From Synechococcus sp. CS-1332 (lineage in GTDB: Bacteria > Cyanobacteriota > Cyanobacteriia > PCC-6307 > Cyanobiaceae), in contig NZ_JAHLYP010000050.1 of the NCBI RefSeq assembly GCF_025127995.1, positions 79,528 through 143,527 on the forward strand: a DNA stretch of 64,000 nt, read 5' to 3'. Shown here in pieces: positions 53,013 to 62,695 of the stretch. Under the pieces are notes generated by a model, which was not told the DNA's origin, made no database searches, and saw nothing but the letters and a program-made list of their open reading frames with translations. Within the stretch, counting starts at the first letter, position 1. Each line of letters starts with the position of its first letter. The position numbers were made by a program, and so were the translations under genes.

Positions 53013-53971
53013 GGCGAAGCCGGCTCCGTCCTCCCGCCCGCCTGCCAGAGCCTGCCGCGCTGGTTGATCAGCAGCACCGAAATGAGGGCGAGCGCGGCAC
53101 CCAGCCATTGCAGGGGAACCAGCCGTTCCCCGAGCAGCAGCACCCCGCAGAGCACCGCGAACACCGGTGTCAGGAAGGTGAGGGCGGTGAAACCGGTGAG
53201 ATCACCGCTGCTGGCGAACCAGAAGAACAGGCCGTAGGCCAGGGCACTGCCCAGCAGGGCCGCGTAAGCCATCAGCCCCCACTGGCCCAGGCTCCAATGG
53301 GGCCAGAAGGACACGGCCTCCGGCCGCAACAGGGACTCACCACCGGCCACCAGCACCAGGGGCACCCCTCCGAAGACCATGTGCCAGCCGGTGATGGCGA
53401 CAGGGTCGCTGCGCCGGGTGGCATAGCGGCAGAGAACGGTTCCCACCGCCATGGCCGCCGCCGCCGCCAGCATCCAGGCCTCGCCATGGCTCCAGGCCTG
53501 CCCCTGGAGGGCCGGAGGCCCCTGCAGCCACCAGTGGCGCAGCACCTCCCCCGGCAGTCCCAGACAAAGAATGCCGAGCAGGCCGATCAACAGGCCCAGC
53601 CAGCCCACCGGATTGATCGCCTCTCCGAACAGGGTGCGGGCCAGCAGGGCCACCAGCAGGGGCTGGGAATCGATCAGCACCGAGCCGAGGCCAGCCCCGG
53701 TCTGGCCCAGCCCCCGGGCCAGCAGCCCCTGGAACAGGCTGCCGTCGACGGCGGCAAACAGCAGCAGCCAGGGCCAATCGATGGGGTCGATGCGCCAGGA
53801 CCGCCCCAGCAGGCGGGCCGCCAGCAGCAGCACCACGCCGGCGGGCAGCAGCCGCAGACTGGCCAGCATCGCCGGGGACGCCCCCACCAGCAACGGCTTC
53901 ATCGCCGCCATCGCGGTGCCCCACAGGGCGAAGGGCAGGAGCATCAACACCCAGCGCAGGGTCCGGGGCAT
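53009..53971 (-). CDS. EamA/DMT family transporter
   Basis: A 320-aa protein with ten membrane spans in two EamA repeats (first LMLLPFALWGTAMAAMKPLL with the GxxW-AAxK start, second from about 165). The tail VPLQWLGAALALISVLLIN is typical. It should move a small metabolite; no substrate can be read. It is the first gene of the minus-strand set, divergent from sppA, with about 100 bp between the starts. Confidence 0.88.
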   Translation of the reverse strand: MPRTLRWVLMLLPFALWGTAMAAMKPLLVGASPAMLASLRLLPAGVVLLLAARLLGRSWRIDPIDWPWLLLFAAVDGSLFQGLLARGLGQTGAGLGSVLIDSQPLLVALLARTLFGEAINPVGWLGLLIGLLGILCLGLPGEVLRHWWLQGPPALQGQAWSHGEAWMLAAAAAMAVGTVLCRYATRRSDPVAITGWHMVFGGVPLVLVAGGESLLRPEAVSFWPHWSLGQWGLMAYAALLGSALAYGLFFWFASSGDLTGFTALTFLTPVFAVLCGVLLLGERLVPLQWLGAALALISVLLINQRGRLWQAGGRTEPASP

Positions 53972-54069
53972 GGGGCGTCAGGCCTGGGGCGGAGGTGGAG
54001 GGGTGGAAGGCGTGGCAGCAGGCCCCTCAAGGCCTTCTTTTTAAGATCCAGCCACCGCGCATCTCCACA

Positions 54070-54882
54070 ATGCCTTGGCCCTGGCGTCGCAAGTCCCGTC
54101 GAACCCTGGCGCGCATCGCCATCGAAGGGCCGATCGCCGGAGGCACCCGGGTCCGGGTGCTGAAGGCCATCGAGCAGGTGCAGCAACGGGAGTGCCCCGC
54201 CCTGCTGCTGCGAATCGACAGTCCCGGCGGCACCGTGGGGGACAGCCAGGAGATCCATGCGGCCCTGTTGCGCCTTCGGGAGAAGGGCTGCCGGGTGGTG
54301 GCCAGCTTCGGCAACATCTCTGCTTCCGGCGGGGTCTACGTGGGGGTGGCGGCGGAAAAGATCGTCGCCAATCCCGGCACCATCACCGGTTCGATCGGCG
54401 TGATCCTGAGGGGCAATGACCTCTCGCGGCTGCTGAAGCGCATCGGCATCCGCTTTGAAACCGTCAAGAGCGGCCTCTACAAGGACATCCTTTCGCCCGA
54501 CCGCGCCCTCTCGGAGGCGGAACGCCAGCTGCTGCAGGAGCTGATCGATTCCAGCTACGGCCAGTTCGTTGCCGCGGTCGCCGCGGGGCGGGGCCTGGAG
54601 GAGGAGGCGGTGCGCGCCTTCGCCGACGGGCGGGTCTTCAGTGGCGCCCAGGCCCTGCCCCTGGGCCTGGTGGATGTCCTGGGGGATGAGGAAAGTGCCC
54701 GCCGGCTGGCGGCGGAGCTGGCGGGGCTGGATCCGGAGAAAACCCGCGCCATCACCTTCGGCAAACCACCCAAAAAGCTGCTCGGTCGGCTGCCGGGGGC
54801 CACACTGCTGCAGCAGCTGTCCCAGTCCCTGAGCCTGGAACTGGCCTGGAGTGGCCAGCCCCTCTGGCTCCATCGCCCCTGA
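54070..54882 (+). CDS. sppA: Signal peptide peptidase SppA (S49 family)
   Basis: SppA cuts left-over signal peptides in the membrane. The 270-aa short form keeps the Ser-Lys pair: Ser86 in GNISASGGVYVGVAAEKI and Lys133 in FETVKSGLYKDILSP, with LLLRIDSPGGTVGDSQEI before. An N-terminal basic start (MPWPWRRKSRR) stands in place of a clear membrane span. TAAGAT at 54042-54047 could be the -10 box. The aroH ATG follows after 4 bp. Confidence 0.92.
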   Translation: MPWPWRRKSRRTLARIAIEGPIAGGTRVRVLKAIEQVQQRECPALLLRIDSPGGTVGDSQEIHAALLRLREKGCRVVASFGNISASGGVYVGVAAEKIVANPGTITGSIGVILRGNDLSRLLKRIGIRFETVKSGLYKDILSPDRALSEAERQLLQELIDSSYGQFVAAVAAGRGLEEEAVRAFADGRVFSGAQALPLGLVDVLGDEESARRLAAELAGLDPEKTRAITFGKPPKKLLGRLPGATLLQQLSQSLSLELAWSGQPLWLHRP

Positions 54883-54886
54883 CGTC

Positions 54887-55303
54887 ATGAAGCCTGGTCT
54901 CGAGCTGAGGGCCCTGAGGGGAGCCACCACCGCCAACGCCAACAGCGGCGAGGCGATCGCGGAGGCCGTGGCTGAGCTGATCGAGGAGTTGCTGCACCGC
55001 AACGACCTGGCGGGGGATCGGGTGCTCTCGGTGACGTTCTCCGTCACCGCCGACCTGGACGCCTGCTTCCCGGCCGCGATCGCCAGGCGCCGTCCCGACT
55101 GGGGCCGGGTGGCCCTGCTGGACTGCCAGCAGATGGCGGTGTCGGGAGACCTGCCCCGCTGCATCCGGCTCCTTGCCCATGCCTGGCTGGACGCCAGCCG
55201 GGAGGTGGTCCATCCCTACCTGCGGGACGCGGCCCGGCTGCGCCCCGATCGGGCTGATTCCGGGCACCTTTCGGCCCCAGCCAGCTCCCCCGCCGACCAC
55301 TGA
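54887..55303 (+). CDS. aroH: Chorismate mutase, AroH class
   Basis: AroH turns chorismate into prephenate for Phe and Tyr synthesis. The 138-aa protein has RALRGATTANANSGEAIAEA (active Arg), VLSVTFSVTADLDACFPAAI, and ALLDCQQMAVSGDLPRCIRL, all class signatures of the trimeric Bacillus-type mutase. The start is ATG 54887. A C-terminal tail of about 15 residues is Pro/Ala-rich and probably loose. It follows sppA closely and precedes the DUF2808 gene by 38 bp. Confidence 0.93.
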   Translation: MKPGLELRALRGATTANANSGEAIAEAVAELIEELLHRNDLAGDRVLSVTFSVTADLDACFPAAIARRRPDWGRVALLDCQQMAVSGDLPRCIRLLAHAWLDASREVVHPYLRDAARLRPDRADSGHLSAPASSPADH

Positions 55304-55341
55304 ATCCACGCCAGGCGCACGGACGTGTTGAGACTTTCACC

Positions 55342-55977
55342 ATGACGATCCTCCCAGCCATGCCTTCTCTTCCGCGTCAGCGGTCCCATTCCCTGGGCCC
55401 CATCGGCCGTCTGGGCACCGCCTGCCTCGGAGCGTTGGCCGTGGCCACCGCCACCGCCCTCTCCCCTGTCGCCACCACTCCTTCCCTCGCCCAGGGCACT
55501 CCCGGCCTGATGGAGTTCCGCTGGGAGAACAACAAGGATTACCGGAAGCTCTATTACTTCATAACGGAAACGACCCGCTTGCAGCGTTCGGAGTATTATC
55601 TGATGCTGCGACCGAAGGATCGCAAGACGGCGATCATCAAGTTGAACATCAGCGTGCCCAGCTACTTCGACAGCAAGATCGACGCCAAACAAATCAAGCT
55701 CTGCAAGATGAGCGAAGGCGGAATGCTCAAGAAAACCCGCTGCGAGAAGACCATTCCCGCCACCATCGAGGTGTCGGCCAACGGCAGATCCATCGACATT
55801 TTTCCGGAGACCCCAATCTCCGACAAAGACACCATCGGGGTCTACATGAACATGTTCAACCCGTTCAATGCCGGCATGTATCAGTTCAACGCCCTGGCCC
55901 AGGCCCCCGGCGACATCCCCGTCTCCGGCTACCTGGGCAGCTGGCTGATCCAGATCGATCCCACCGGCACCAACTGA
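55342..55977 (+). CDS. DUF2808 exported protein
   Basis: The 211-aa protein has a signal peptide (core LGTACLGALAVATATALSPV, then SLAQ) and a DUF2808 domain (GLMEFRWENNKDYRKLYYFI, SEYYLMLRPKDRKTAIIKLN, IDIFPETPISDKDTIGVYMN, GDIPVSGYLGSWLIQID). The family is nearly limited to cyanobacteria, and its function is unknown. ATG 55342 and ATG 55360 are both possible starts. rpmH follows after 28 bp. Confidence 0.85.
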   Translation: MTILPAMPSLPRQRSHSLGPIGRLGTACLGALAVATATALSPVATTPSLAQGTPGLMEFRWENNKDYRKLYYFITETTRLQRSEYYLMLRPKDRKTAIIKLNISVPSYFDSKIDAKQIKLCKMSEGGMLKKTRCEKTIPATIEVSANGRSIDIFPETPISDKDTIGVYMNMFNPFNAGMYQFNALAQAPGDIPVSGYLGSWLIQIDPTGTN

Positions 55978-56005
55978 TAGGGTGGCCCACTGAGCAGACA
56001 GCAGC

Positions 56006-56143
56006 ATGACGAAGCGCACACTCGAAGGGACAAGCCGCAAGCGCAAGCGGGTGTCGGGATTCCGGGTGCGGATGCGCACCCACACGGGTCGTCGCGTGAT
56101 CCGCACCCGCCGTCGCCGGGGCCGGGCACGCCTGGCGGTCTGA
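56006..56143 (+). CDS. rpmH: 50S ribosomal protein L34
   Basis: A 45-aa very basic protein: [20 protein letters not shown], then [20 protein letters not shown] and RARLAV. This is L34, with the conserved F-R-x-R-M-x-T-x-x-G-R core; the cyanobacterial start TLEGTxRKRKR is typical. It is followed by rnpA after 18 bp, the usual bacterial order. Confidence 0.97.
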   Translation: MTKRTLEGTSRKRKRVSGFRVRMRTHTGRRVIRTRRRRGRARLAV

Positions 56144-56161
56144 GGCCGACCTGGAGGGGCC

Positions 56162-56569
56162 GTGGCCCTGCCGCAGCAGCACCGGCTCAGGGGACGGCGT
56201 GTCTTTGATCGCCTGTATCGCCAGGGGCGCCGTTTCCAGGGTCCAGCCCTAGTCCTTCGCGTCCTTGCCGCTGACCCGTCCCTGCTCCCCCCCGGCACAC
56301 CTCCACGCCCTAGCCCTTGGCGCTGCGGGATCGTGGTCAGCAGCAAGGTCAGCAAGCTGGCGGTACGCCGCAACCGCCTCAGGCGCCTGTTCCACGACCA
56401 ACTGCTCCGCCACCCCCCGGCACCGGCCAGTCCCCTCTGGCTGCTGATCACGCTCAAGCCCGGCTGCCTGGAGCGCGGCGAGGCCCAGCTCCTGGGAGAA
56501 TGCACCCATCTGCTGCGCCAGGCAGGATTGCTCCTTGACCCCGGAGGACAGGGTGGAGAACAAACTTGA
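56162..56569 (+). CDS. rnpA: Ribonuclease P protein component
   Basis: RnpA binds the RNA of RNase P and helps cut the 5' leader from tRNA precursors. The 135-aa protein starts MALPQQHRLRGRRVFDRLYR (GTG 56162) and has the RNR motif in VSSKVSKLAVRRNRLRRLFH. The length is normal. It overlaps the PH-domain gene by 17 bp. Confidence 0.94.
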   Translation: MALPQQHRLRGRRVFDRLYRQGRRFQGPALVLRVLAADPSLLPPGTPPRPSPWRCGIVVSSKVSKLAVRRNRLRRLFHDQLLRHPPAPASPLWLLITLKPGCLERGEAQLLGECTHLLRQAGLLLDPGGQGGEQT

Positions 56570-56999
56570 GATCAATGAAACGGTCTTCTATGAGGGTGGC
56601 CCGGCCAGGGGCGACCTGGTCATCAACCTGCTCTTCGGCCTCACCCTGATCGGCATTCCCTTTGCCGTCGGGGCCATCGTGCGGGCCCTGTGGCTCCGGT
56701 TCCGGATCACCAGCCGGCGCATCAGCGTCAGCGGCGGTTGGCTCGGCCGCGACCGCACCCAGGTGGTCTACAGCCAGATCCGCGAGGTGCGCTCCGTCCC
56801 AAGGGGCTTCGGCGCCTGGGGTGACATGGTGCTGGTCCTCAACGACGGAGCCAAGCTCGAAATGCGTGCGGTGCCGCGCTTCCGTGAGCTCGAGACCTAC
56901 ATCGAGGAGCGCCGCGAAAGCCGCGGCAAGGCCGCCCTCCGCACGCCTGGCGCCCCCGGTCCGGCGGGCTTCGCCCCCCCGGCCCGTGAAAGCGCCTGA
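56553..56999 (+). CDS. PH-domain (YdbT/bPH2-like) membrane protein
   Basis: The 148-aa protein, from GTG 56553 (MENKLEINETVFYEGGPARG) with a strong GGAGG site six bases upstream, has two close membrane spans (LLFGLTLIGIPFAVGAIVRA). A bacterial PH-type domain follows (RITSRRISVSGGWLGRDRTQ, VVYSQIREVRSVPRGFGAWG, DMVLVLNDGAKLEMRAVPRF). The Pro/Ala tail is loose. Such a gene stands between rnpA and yidC in many cyanobacteria; its role is unknown, though the place hints at membrane-protein biogenesis. Confidence 0.85.
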   Translation: MENKLEINETVFYEGGPARGDLVINLLFGLTLIGIPFAVGAIVRALWLRFRITSRRISVSGGWLGRDRTQVVYSQIREVRSVPRGFGAWGDMVLVLNDGAKLEMRAVPRFRELETYIEERRESRGKAALRTPGAPGPAGFAPPARESA

Positions 57000-57074
57000 C
57001 CACCTGACCCCCATCCGGTCTCCCCGGTCGGGCACACTGGCAGCCGAGAGTCCCCACCCCAGCGAACCCCTGCC

Positions 57075-58208
57075 GTGATCGGCTACATCTCCGACAACCT
57101 GCTGCTCCCGATCCTCGATTTCTTCTACGGATTGGTTCCCAGCTATGGGCTCGCGATCGTGGCCCTGACCGTGGTCATCCGCCTCGCCCTGTTCCCTTTG
57201 AGCGCCGGCTCGATCCGCAGCGCCCGGCGCATGCGCATCGCCCAGCCGGTGATGCAGCAACGCCAGGCGGAAATCAAGGCCAAGTACGCCAACAACCCCC
57301 AGAAGCAGCAGGAGGAGCTGGGCGGCCTGATGAAGGAGTTCGGCAGCCCCCTGTCGGGTTGTCTGCCCCTGCTGGTGCAGATGCCGATCCTCTTCGCCCT
57401 GTTCGCCACCCTGCGGGGATCGCCGTTCGCCGATGTCCCCTACCCGATCAACCTGAAGGTGTTGCCGGCCGAGGAGATCGCGGCGGTGGAAACCAAGCCC
57501 TTCAACAGCGCCAGCCACTCGATCTTCATCAGCGAAACCGAGCACGTCCCGGTGATCGCCAGCCTCGACGGCGGCACCAAGCTCGGCGTCGGTGACAGCA
57601 CCAAGGTGGAGCTGCACGGCAAGGACGGCACCAGCTTTGCCTCCCTGCTCGGCACCGTGGAGCACGGCGACAGCTTCACCCCCAGCTGGGTGGTGACGAA
57701 AGGCGAGGGTGTGGTTCAGGTCAATGACCAGGGGACGATCACGGCCCTGGCCCCCGGCGACGCCACCGTCGAGGCCCGCATCCCCGGACTGGCCGCCCGC
57801 AGCGGCTTCCTGTTCATCAAGGCCCTCGGTCAGGTGGGCTTCTACACCGACGGGGCGATCAACTGGGACATCGCCATCCTGGTGGGGGCCTTCGGAGCCT
57901 CCCTGTTCGCGTCCCAGCTGCTCTCGGGCATGGGCATGCCCGCCAACCCCCAGCAGGCCACGGCCAACAAGATCACGCCCGTGATGATCACGGCGATGTT
58001 CCTGTTCTTCCCGCTGCCCGCCGGGGTGCTGCTCTACATGGTGGTGGCCAACGTGTTCCAGGGGGTCCAGACCTTCCTGCTCACCCGCGAGGCCCTTCCT
58101 GACAACCTGCAGGCGATCCTCGACAAGCAACTCGCCCAGACGCCGGCCACGGCCACGGCCGGTGGTGGTGGCGGCCGGTTGCCCTTCGAGCCCAAGGCCA
58201 AGAAATGA
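57075..58208 (+). CDS. yidC: Membrane protein insertase YidC
   Basis: YidC/Alb3 inserts membrane proteins, with or without SecYEG. The 377-aa protein has a first span, the basic cytoplasmic loop with [40 protein letters not shown], and late helices ([40 protein letters not shown]). Between spans 2 and 3 a loop of about 120 residues contains a BIG2-like Ig segment ([30 protein letters not shown]). The GTG start at 57075 is used. The DUF177 gene overlaps by 4 bp (ATGA). Confidence 0.95.
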   Translation: MIGYISDNLLLPILDFFYGLVPSYGLAIVALTVVIRLALFPLSAGSIRSARRMRIAQPVMQQRQAEIKAKYANNPQKQQEELGGLMKEFGSPLSGCLPLLVQMPILFALFATLRGSPFADVPYPINLKVLPAEEIAAVETKPFNSASHSIFISETEHVPVIASLDGGTKLGVGDSTKVELHGKDGTSFASLLGTVEHGDSFTPSWVVTKGEGVVQVNDQGTITALAPGDATVEARIPGLAARSGFLFIKALGQVGFYTDGAINWDIAILVGAFGASLFASQLLSGMGMPANPQQATANKITPVMITAMFLFFPLPAGVLLYMVVANVFQGVQTFLLTREALPDNLQAILDKQLAQTPATATAGGGGGRLPFEPKAKK

Positions 58209-58696
58209 TCTCCCGGCTGCAGCCGCTGCCCCTGCAGGAGTTGCGGCTGCTCGGCGAGGGGCGCACCTGGCCGGTGGATCAGCCCATCGCCGGCCTGGCC
58301 AGCCTCACCCCGGTGCGGGGCCAGTTGCGAGCGTTCCATCACGGCAGCGTGCTCGAGGTGGAGGGTTCGGCCGAGACGATCATCACGCTCTGCTGCGACC
58401 GTTGCCTGCAGAGCTACAACCGCCCCCTGACGGCCAAGGCCCGGGAGCTGCTGGAGATCGCGGTGGCGGGTCCGGAGGAGGAGGAGGTGGTGTTCGCGGC
58501 CGACGACCCTGTGGAATGCCTTGATCCCGGCGGCAGCTTCGATCCGGAGCGCTGGCTGTTCGAACAGCTCAGCCTGCAACTTCCCCTGGTGAACCGCTGC
58601 GGGGCGGACTGTCCCGGCCCGCCGCGACCCACAGGCGACACCAGCAGCGAAGGGGAGGGTGATCCCCGCTGGGCGGCCCTCCGCTCCCTGCGCTGA
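58205..58696 (+). CDS. DUF177 (YceD-like) protein
   Basis: The 163-aa protein shows the DUF177 pattern: [19 protein letters not shown], then [16 protein letters not shown] with Cys pairs, EECLD-like acidic stretch near PVECLDPGG, and the C-terminal [13 protein letters not shown]. The four Cys suggest metal binding. In other bacteria YceD stands before rpmF and is linked to 23S rRNA maturation; here it lies between yidC and ycf46, overlapping yidC by 4 bp. Confidence 0.85.
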   Translation: MISRLQPLPLQELRLLGEGRTWPVDQPIAGLASLTPVRGQLRAFHHGSVLEVEGSAETIITLCCDRCLQSYNRPLTAKARELLEIAVAGPEEEEVVFAADDPVECLDPGGSFDPERWLFEQLSLQLPLVNRCGADCPGPPRPTGDTSSEGEGDPRWAALRSLR

Positions 58697-58699
58697 GCC

Positions 58700-60190
58700 A
58701 TGGTCCACGACCTGGGCGATCAGCTGGATCTTCTGATCCGCTCCCGCACGCCGATCCTCTGGATCCGCAGCCTGGAGGAGGAGCGGGTGGAGGGGCTGCT
58801 GGAGCGGGCCGCCGAACGCCTGGGGGGCCGCACCCTGCTGCGCTGGGACTTCATCGGAGGCTTGGCCGGGGCCCCCAACCTGCAGGGCCAGGCGGTGCGT
58901 CAGCCGATGGCGGCCCTCAGCGGTCTGGATGGGCTTCCCAAGGAGCAGGGGGCGATCCTTTTGCTGAAGGATTTCCACCGCTACGCCGATGATCCGGGCG
59001 TCTGCCGCCGGCTGCGCAACCTGGCCGTGAGCCTGCGGCAGGTGCCCCACACCCTGGTGATCAGCGCTCCGGAATGGCAGATGCCGCGGGAGCTGGAAGA
59101 CAGCGTCACGCTGCTGGAGCTGCCCCTGCCCGAGGCCCGCGAGATCGGGCGGCTGCTGCGGGCCATCGCCGGCGCCAGCGGCCAACCCCTGGCGCCGGAG
59201 GTCCTCGAACAACTCACGGCTGCCTGCCACGGCCTCAGCGAGCAGCGGGTGCGCCAGCTGGCGGCCCGGGCCCTGGCCCAGCGGGGCCAGCTGGGAATCG
59301 AGGATCTGACGGAGGTGCTTGAGGAGAAACGCCAGGCCATCGCCCGCAGCGAACTGCTGGAGTACTGCCCCACCGAAGCCACCCCCGCCGACATCGGCGG
59401 CCTGCAGACCCTCAAGCACTGGCTGGAGCAACGTCACCGGGCCTTCAGCGAGGAGGCCCAGCGCTACGGCCTGCCCCTGCCCCGGGGAGTGCTGCTGATC
59501 GGTCCCCAGGGCACGGGCAAGTCGCTCACTGCCAAGGCGATCGCCCACAGCTGGGCCATGCCGCTGTTGCGGCTCGATGTGGGGCGCCTGTTCGCAGGCC
59601 TGGTGGGGGCCAGCGAAGCCCGCACCCGGGAGATGATCCAGCGGGCCGAGGCGATGGCCCCCTGCGTGCTCTGGATCGATGAGATCGACAAGGGCTTCGG
59701 CGGTGGCGACGGCCGCAGCGACGGCGGCACCAGCCAACGGGTGCTGGCCAGCCTGCTCACCTGGATGGCGGAGAAGAGCAGCGCCGTGTTCGTGGTGGCC
59801 ACCGCCAATGCGGTGGAGCGCCTGCCGGCGGAACTGCTGCGCAAGGGCCGCTTCGACGAGATCTTCCTGCTGGAACTGCCCGACGCCGACGAGCGCCGGG
59901 CGATCCTGGATCTGCAGCTGCGGCGGCGACGGCCGGCCCACACGATTCCGCTGGAGGTGCTGGTGGACCGCACCGCCGACTTCTCCGGCGCCGAACTGGA
60001 GCAGACCGTGATCGAGGCCATGCACCTGGCTTTCGGCGAGGGCCGGGAGCTGGGGGAATCCGATCTGATCGCCGCCGCCAGCCAGGTGGTGCCCCTGTCG
60101 CGCACGGCGCGGGAGCAACTGGAGGCCCTGCGCAGCTGGGCGAGCAGCGGCCGGGCGCGGCCGGCCTCCGGGGCCGGCCGGCCATCCTGA
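58700..60190 (+). CDS. ycf46: AAA ATPase Ycf46
   Basis: The 496-aa protein is the Ycf46 type found in cyanobacteria and algal plastids. The N-terminal half (about 1-225) begins DQLDLLIRSRTPILWIRSLE. The AAA domain has Walker A in VLLIGPQGTGKSLTAKAIAH, Walker B in CVLWIDEIDKGFGG, then VVATANAVERLPAELLRKGR and FDEIFLLELPDADERRAILD. It has been linked to photosynthesis and CO2 use, though its action is not known. It starts 3 bp after the DUF177 stop. Confidence 0.93.
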   Translation: MVHDLGDQLDLLIRSRTPILWIRSLEEERVEGLLERAAERLGGRTLLRWDFIGGLAGAPNLQGQAVRQPMAALSGLDGLPKEQGAILLLKDFHRYADDPGVCRRLRNLAVSLRQVPHTLVISAPEWQMPRELEDSVTLLELPLPEAREIGRLLRAIAGASGQPLAPEVLEQLTAACHGLSEQRVRQLAARALAQRGQLGIEDLTEVLEEKRQAIARSELLEYCPTEATPADIGGLQTLKHWLEQRHRAFSEEAQRYGLPLPRGVLLIGPQGTGKSLTAKAIAHSWAMPLLRLDVGRLFAGLVGASEARTREMIQRAEAMAPCVLWIDEIDKGFGGGDGRSDGGTSQRVLASLLTWMAEKSSAVFVVATANAVERLPAELLRKGRFDEIFLLELPDADERRAILDLQLRRRRPAHTIPLEVLVDRTADFSGAELEQTVIEAMHLAFGEGRELGESDLIAAASQVVPLSRTAREQLEALRSWASSGRARPASGAGRPS

Positions 60191-60350
60191 GGCGAATCGG
60201 CACGAAAGTGGAAGACTTTCAATGCATCGATGCGGCCCGATGTAACGGCTTCATGAAGAACAACCACGCCTGGTAACAGCTTGCCGGGGGCGACGGTGAA
60301 GAACGATTCATCGCCCGTAGCGTCTGACGATCAATCGTGAAGAAGCCGCC

Positions 60351-60539
60351 GTGACCCCGAGCCCCAGCCCCCGCACCGGCAGCGAACTCACCTCCCAGCT
60401 CGCCGTCGCCAGCCTCGGGGCCGGTGTGATCACCACCCTGGCGGTGGCCCAGGGCCAGAGCCCCCTGACGGCCCTCGGCATCACCCTGTTCTCGGCCGTG
60501 GCGGCCGTGGTGGTGGGCCAGGTGATCTCCAGCAACTGA
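60351..60539 (+). CDS. Small membrane protein (unrecognised)
   Basis: A 62-aa frame from GTG 60351: a Ser/Pro start (MTPSPSPRTGSELTSQLAVA) then hydrophobic SLGAGVITTLAVAQGQSPLT and ALGITLFSAVAAVVVGQVIS. Two short spans or one long one are likely. I recognise no family. Third-position GC is as in the neighbours. The 160 bp before it contain no other gene. Confidence 0.45.
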   Translation: MTPSPSPRTGSELTSQLAVASLGAGVITTLAVAQGQSPLTALGITLFSAVAAVVVGQVISSN

Positions 60540-60690
60540 GACGAACAACGGACGTTTCTCAGCACTGAATCTTTCCTCTGATTCTTTCAATCCAGAAGCC
60601 TTCAGTACTCAGAGCCGAGCCCCCGGTTGGGATACGGTCCCGGCAGGTGGCGTCCACTGCCATGCTTCACCGGCGCCACCACTCCTGCCC

Positions 60691-61890
60691 TTGCCTGCCG
60701 AGCTCCCCATCCCCCTGCGGGATCTGATGCCCGCCCTGGCCAACAAGGCCTACTTCAACTACGGCGGTCAGGGCCCCTTGCCAGGCCCATCGCTGGCGGC
60801 GATCAGCGAGGCCTTCGCCACCATCCAGGAGCTGGGCCCATTCAGCGACAACGTGTGGCCCTACGTCAATCGCACCGTTTCAGGGCTGCGCCAGCGACTG
60901 GGGTCCTGGTTCGGCGTCGACGCGGCGCGGGTGGCCTTCACCGAGAACGTCACCTCGGGGTGCGTGCTGCCCCTCTGGGGCCTGCCCTGGCAGGCGGGCG
61001 ATGAACTGCTGGTCAGCGACGCCGAGCACTACGGGGTGGTGGCCGCCCTTGAGGAGCTGGCCCGGCGCCACCAGCTGCGGATCACCTCCCTGGCGGTGGC
61101 CGATCTGGACGGTGACGCCGCCGCCACAGCCGCGGCGGTGGGCCGGCGGCTGGAGGCCGCCCTCACCCCCCGAACCCGCCTGCTGGTGCTCTCCGACCTG
61201 CTCTGGAACAGCGGCCAGACAATGCCGATCGCGGCGGTGGCGGCCCAGTTGGCCAACCATCCCCGCCATCCCTGGCTGCTGGTGGATGCTGCCCAGTCAC
61301 TGGGCAGCCTGCCAGTGGCCGAGGCAGCCGGCGCCGCCGACATCTATGCCTGCACCGGCCACAAGTGGTGCTGCGGACCAGAAGGGCTGGGCGCCGTGAC
61401 CGTTTCGGAGCGCCTGCTGGAGCTCAGCAGCCCCACCGTGATCGGCTGGCGCAGCCTGGAGCACGACGGGCCCGGCTCCGGCGGCTACCACCGCGATGCC
61501 CGCCGCTTTGAGGTAGCCACCTCCTGCACACCCCTGTTCGCGGGGCTGAACCAATCGCTGCAGCTGCTGGAGGCCGAAGGCGATGCCGAGGCCCGGCTGG
61601 CGGCGATCCGGGAACGCAGCGTCCAGCTTTGGGAAGGCCTGCAACGGCTTGACGGGGTCCGAACCTTGCTGGAGGTGCCCCCGCCCGCCGGCTTAGTGAG
61701 CTTCACCATGGCAGGCCCGTCGGGAGAAACCATGGATCCGGCCGTCGTCGTGAAGCAACTGGGGGAGCAGGGCACCTGGCTTCGCACCCTGGAATCCCCC
61801 CGCTGCCTGAGGGCCTGCACCCACCTGGTCAGCACCGCTGACGAGGTGGAGAGGCTGTTGGCTCAGCTGGTTCAGCTTTCGGTGGGCTGA
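60691..61890 (+). CDS. Class V aminotransferase (PLP-dependent)
   Basis: A 399-aa fold-type I PLP enzyme of the Csd/isopenicillin-N-epimerase branch: [20 protein letters not shown] at the start, then [34 protein letters not shown], and the PLP Lys in [20 protein letters not shown]. Candidates are cysteine desulfurase, cysteine lyase or epimerase; no mobile catalytic Cys loop is evident by eye. TTG 60691 or ATG 60727 may be the start. It is convergent with aqpZ (19 bp overlap). Confidence 0.87.
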   Translation: MPAELPIPLRDLMPALANKAYFNYGGQGPLPGPSLAAISEAFATIQELGPFSDNVWPYVNRTVSGLRQRLGSWFGVDAARVAFTENVTSGCVLPLWGLPWQAGDELLVSDAEHYGVVAALEELARRHQLRITSLAVADLDGDAAATAAAVGRRLEAALTPRTRLLVLSDLLWNSGQTMPIAAVAAQLANHPRHPWLLVDAAQSLGSLPVAEAAGAADIYACTGHKWCCGPEGLGAVTVSERLLELSSPTVIGWRSLEHDGPGSGGYHRDARRFEVATSCTPLFAGLNQSLQLLEAEGDAEARLAAIRERSVQLWEGLQRLDGVRTLLEVPPPAGLVSFTMAGPSGETMDPAVVVKQLGEQGTWLRTLESPRCLRACTHLVSTADEVERLLAQLVQLSVG

Positions 61891-62612
61891 AAGGCGGCCT
61901 TGTAGAACCAGCCGGCCAGCAGGGCACCCACGATCGGGGCCAGCCAGAACAGCCACAGCTGGCCGATCGCCTCGCCCCCGACCCAGAGGGCCACGCCCGT
62001 GCTGCGGGCCGGGTTCACCGAGGTGTTGGTGACCGGGATGCTGATCAGGTGAATCAAGGTGAGGGACAGGCCGATCGGCACACCGGCGATGGCGCCCAGC
62101 TCCTGCTTATGGGTGGCCCCCAGGATCACCAGCAGGAAGATGAAGGTGAGAATCACCTCGATCACCAGGGCGGCCAGCAGGCTGTAGCCGCCGGGGGAGT
62201 GGGCACCGAAGCCATTGGTAGCCAAGGGGTTGGAGCCCGCCAGCTCAAAGCCAGGACGGCCGCTGGCCACCAGCTTGATCACGCCGCCGGCGATCACCGC
62301 ACCGAGCACCTGGGCGACGATGTAGGGCAGCAGGCCGGAACTGGGGAACTTGCCGCCGGCCCAGAGGCCGAAGCTCACCGCCGGGTTGATGTGGCAGCCG
62401 GAGATATGGCCGATGGCATAGACGGCCGTCAGCAGGGTCAGACCGAAGGCGATCGAAACCCCCAGGAAGCCGAGGCCCAGGGGGTTGGCGGCGGCGTTGT
62501 CGTAGGGGAAGACGGCGGCCAGCACGGCGCTGCCGCAACCGCCGAGCACCAGCCAGAAGGTGCCGATCAGTTCCGCCAGGAACTTCTTCGGCATGGGGAC
62601 AGAAGCGGTCAT
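61872..62612 (-). CDS. aqpZ: Aquaporin Z
   Basis: AqpZ lets water cross the membrane quickly and supports osmotic adjustment. The 246-aa protein has six spans and both half-helices: [17 protein letters not shown] and [18 protein letters not shown]. The first motif is preceded by AIGHISG, which gives the His of the water-type filter. The start is ATG 62612 or ATG 62594 ([11 protein letters not shown]). It is divergent from no close gene; murE follows on the same strand at 84 bp from... its start side lies next to the murE end. Confidence 0.93.
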   Translation of the reverse strand: MTASVPMPKKFLAELIGTFWLVLGGCGSAVLAAVFPYDNAAANPLGLGFLGVSIAFGLTLLTAVYAIGHISGCHINPAVSFGLWAGGKFPSSGLLPYIVAQVLGAVIAGGVIKLVASGRPGFELAGSNPLATNGFGAHSPGGYSLLAALVIEVILTFIFLLVILGATHKQELGAIAGVPIGLSLTLIHLISIPVTNTSVNPARSTGVALWVGGEAIGQLWLFWLAPIVGALLAGWFYKAAFQPTES

Positions 62613-62695
62613 CTACATCATTTGGGTGGATCGTGAAGTTACACCCGAACGGAACCGCACCACGCGCATCGTGTGCGTCACATGGCAAAGCCGGC

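Noticed and set aside
60290..60350. ACGATCAATCGT palindrome before the small gene at 60351
   Set aside because: Only a 5-bp stem with a 2-nt gap; expected by chance.
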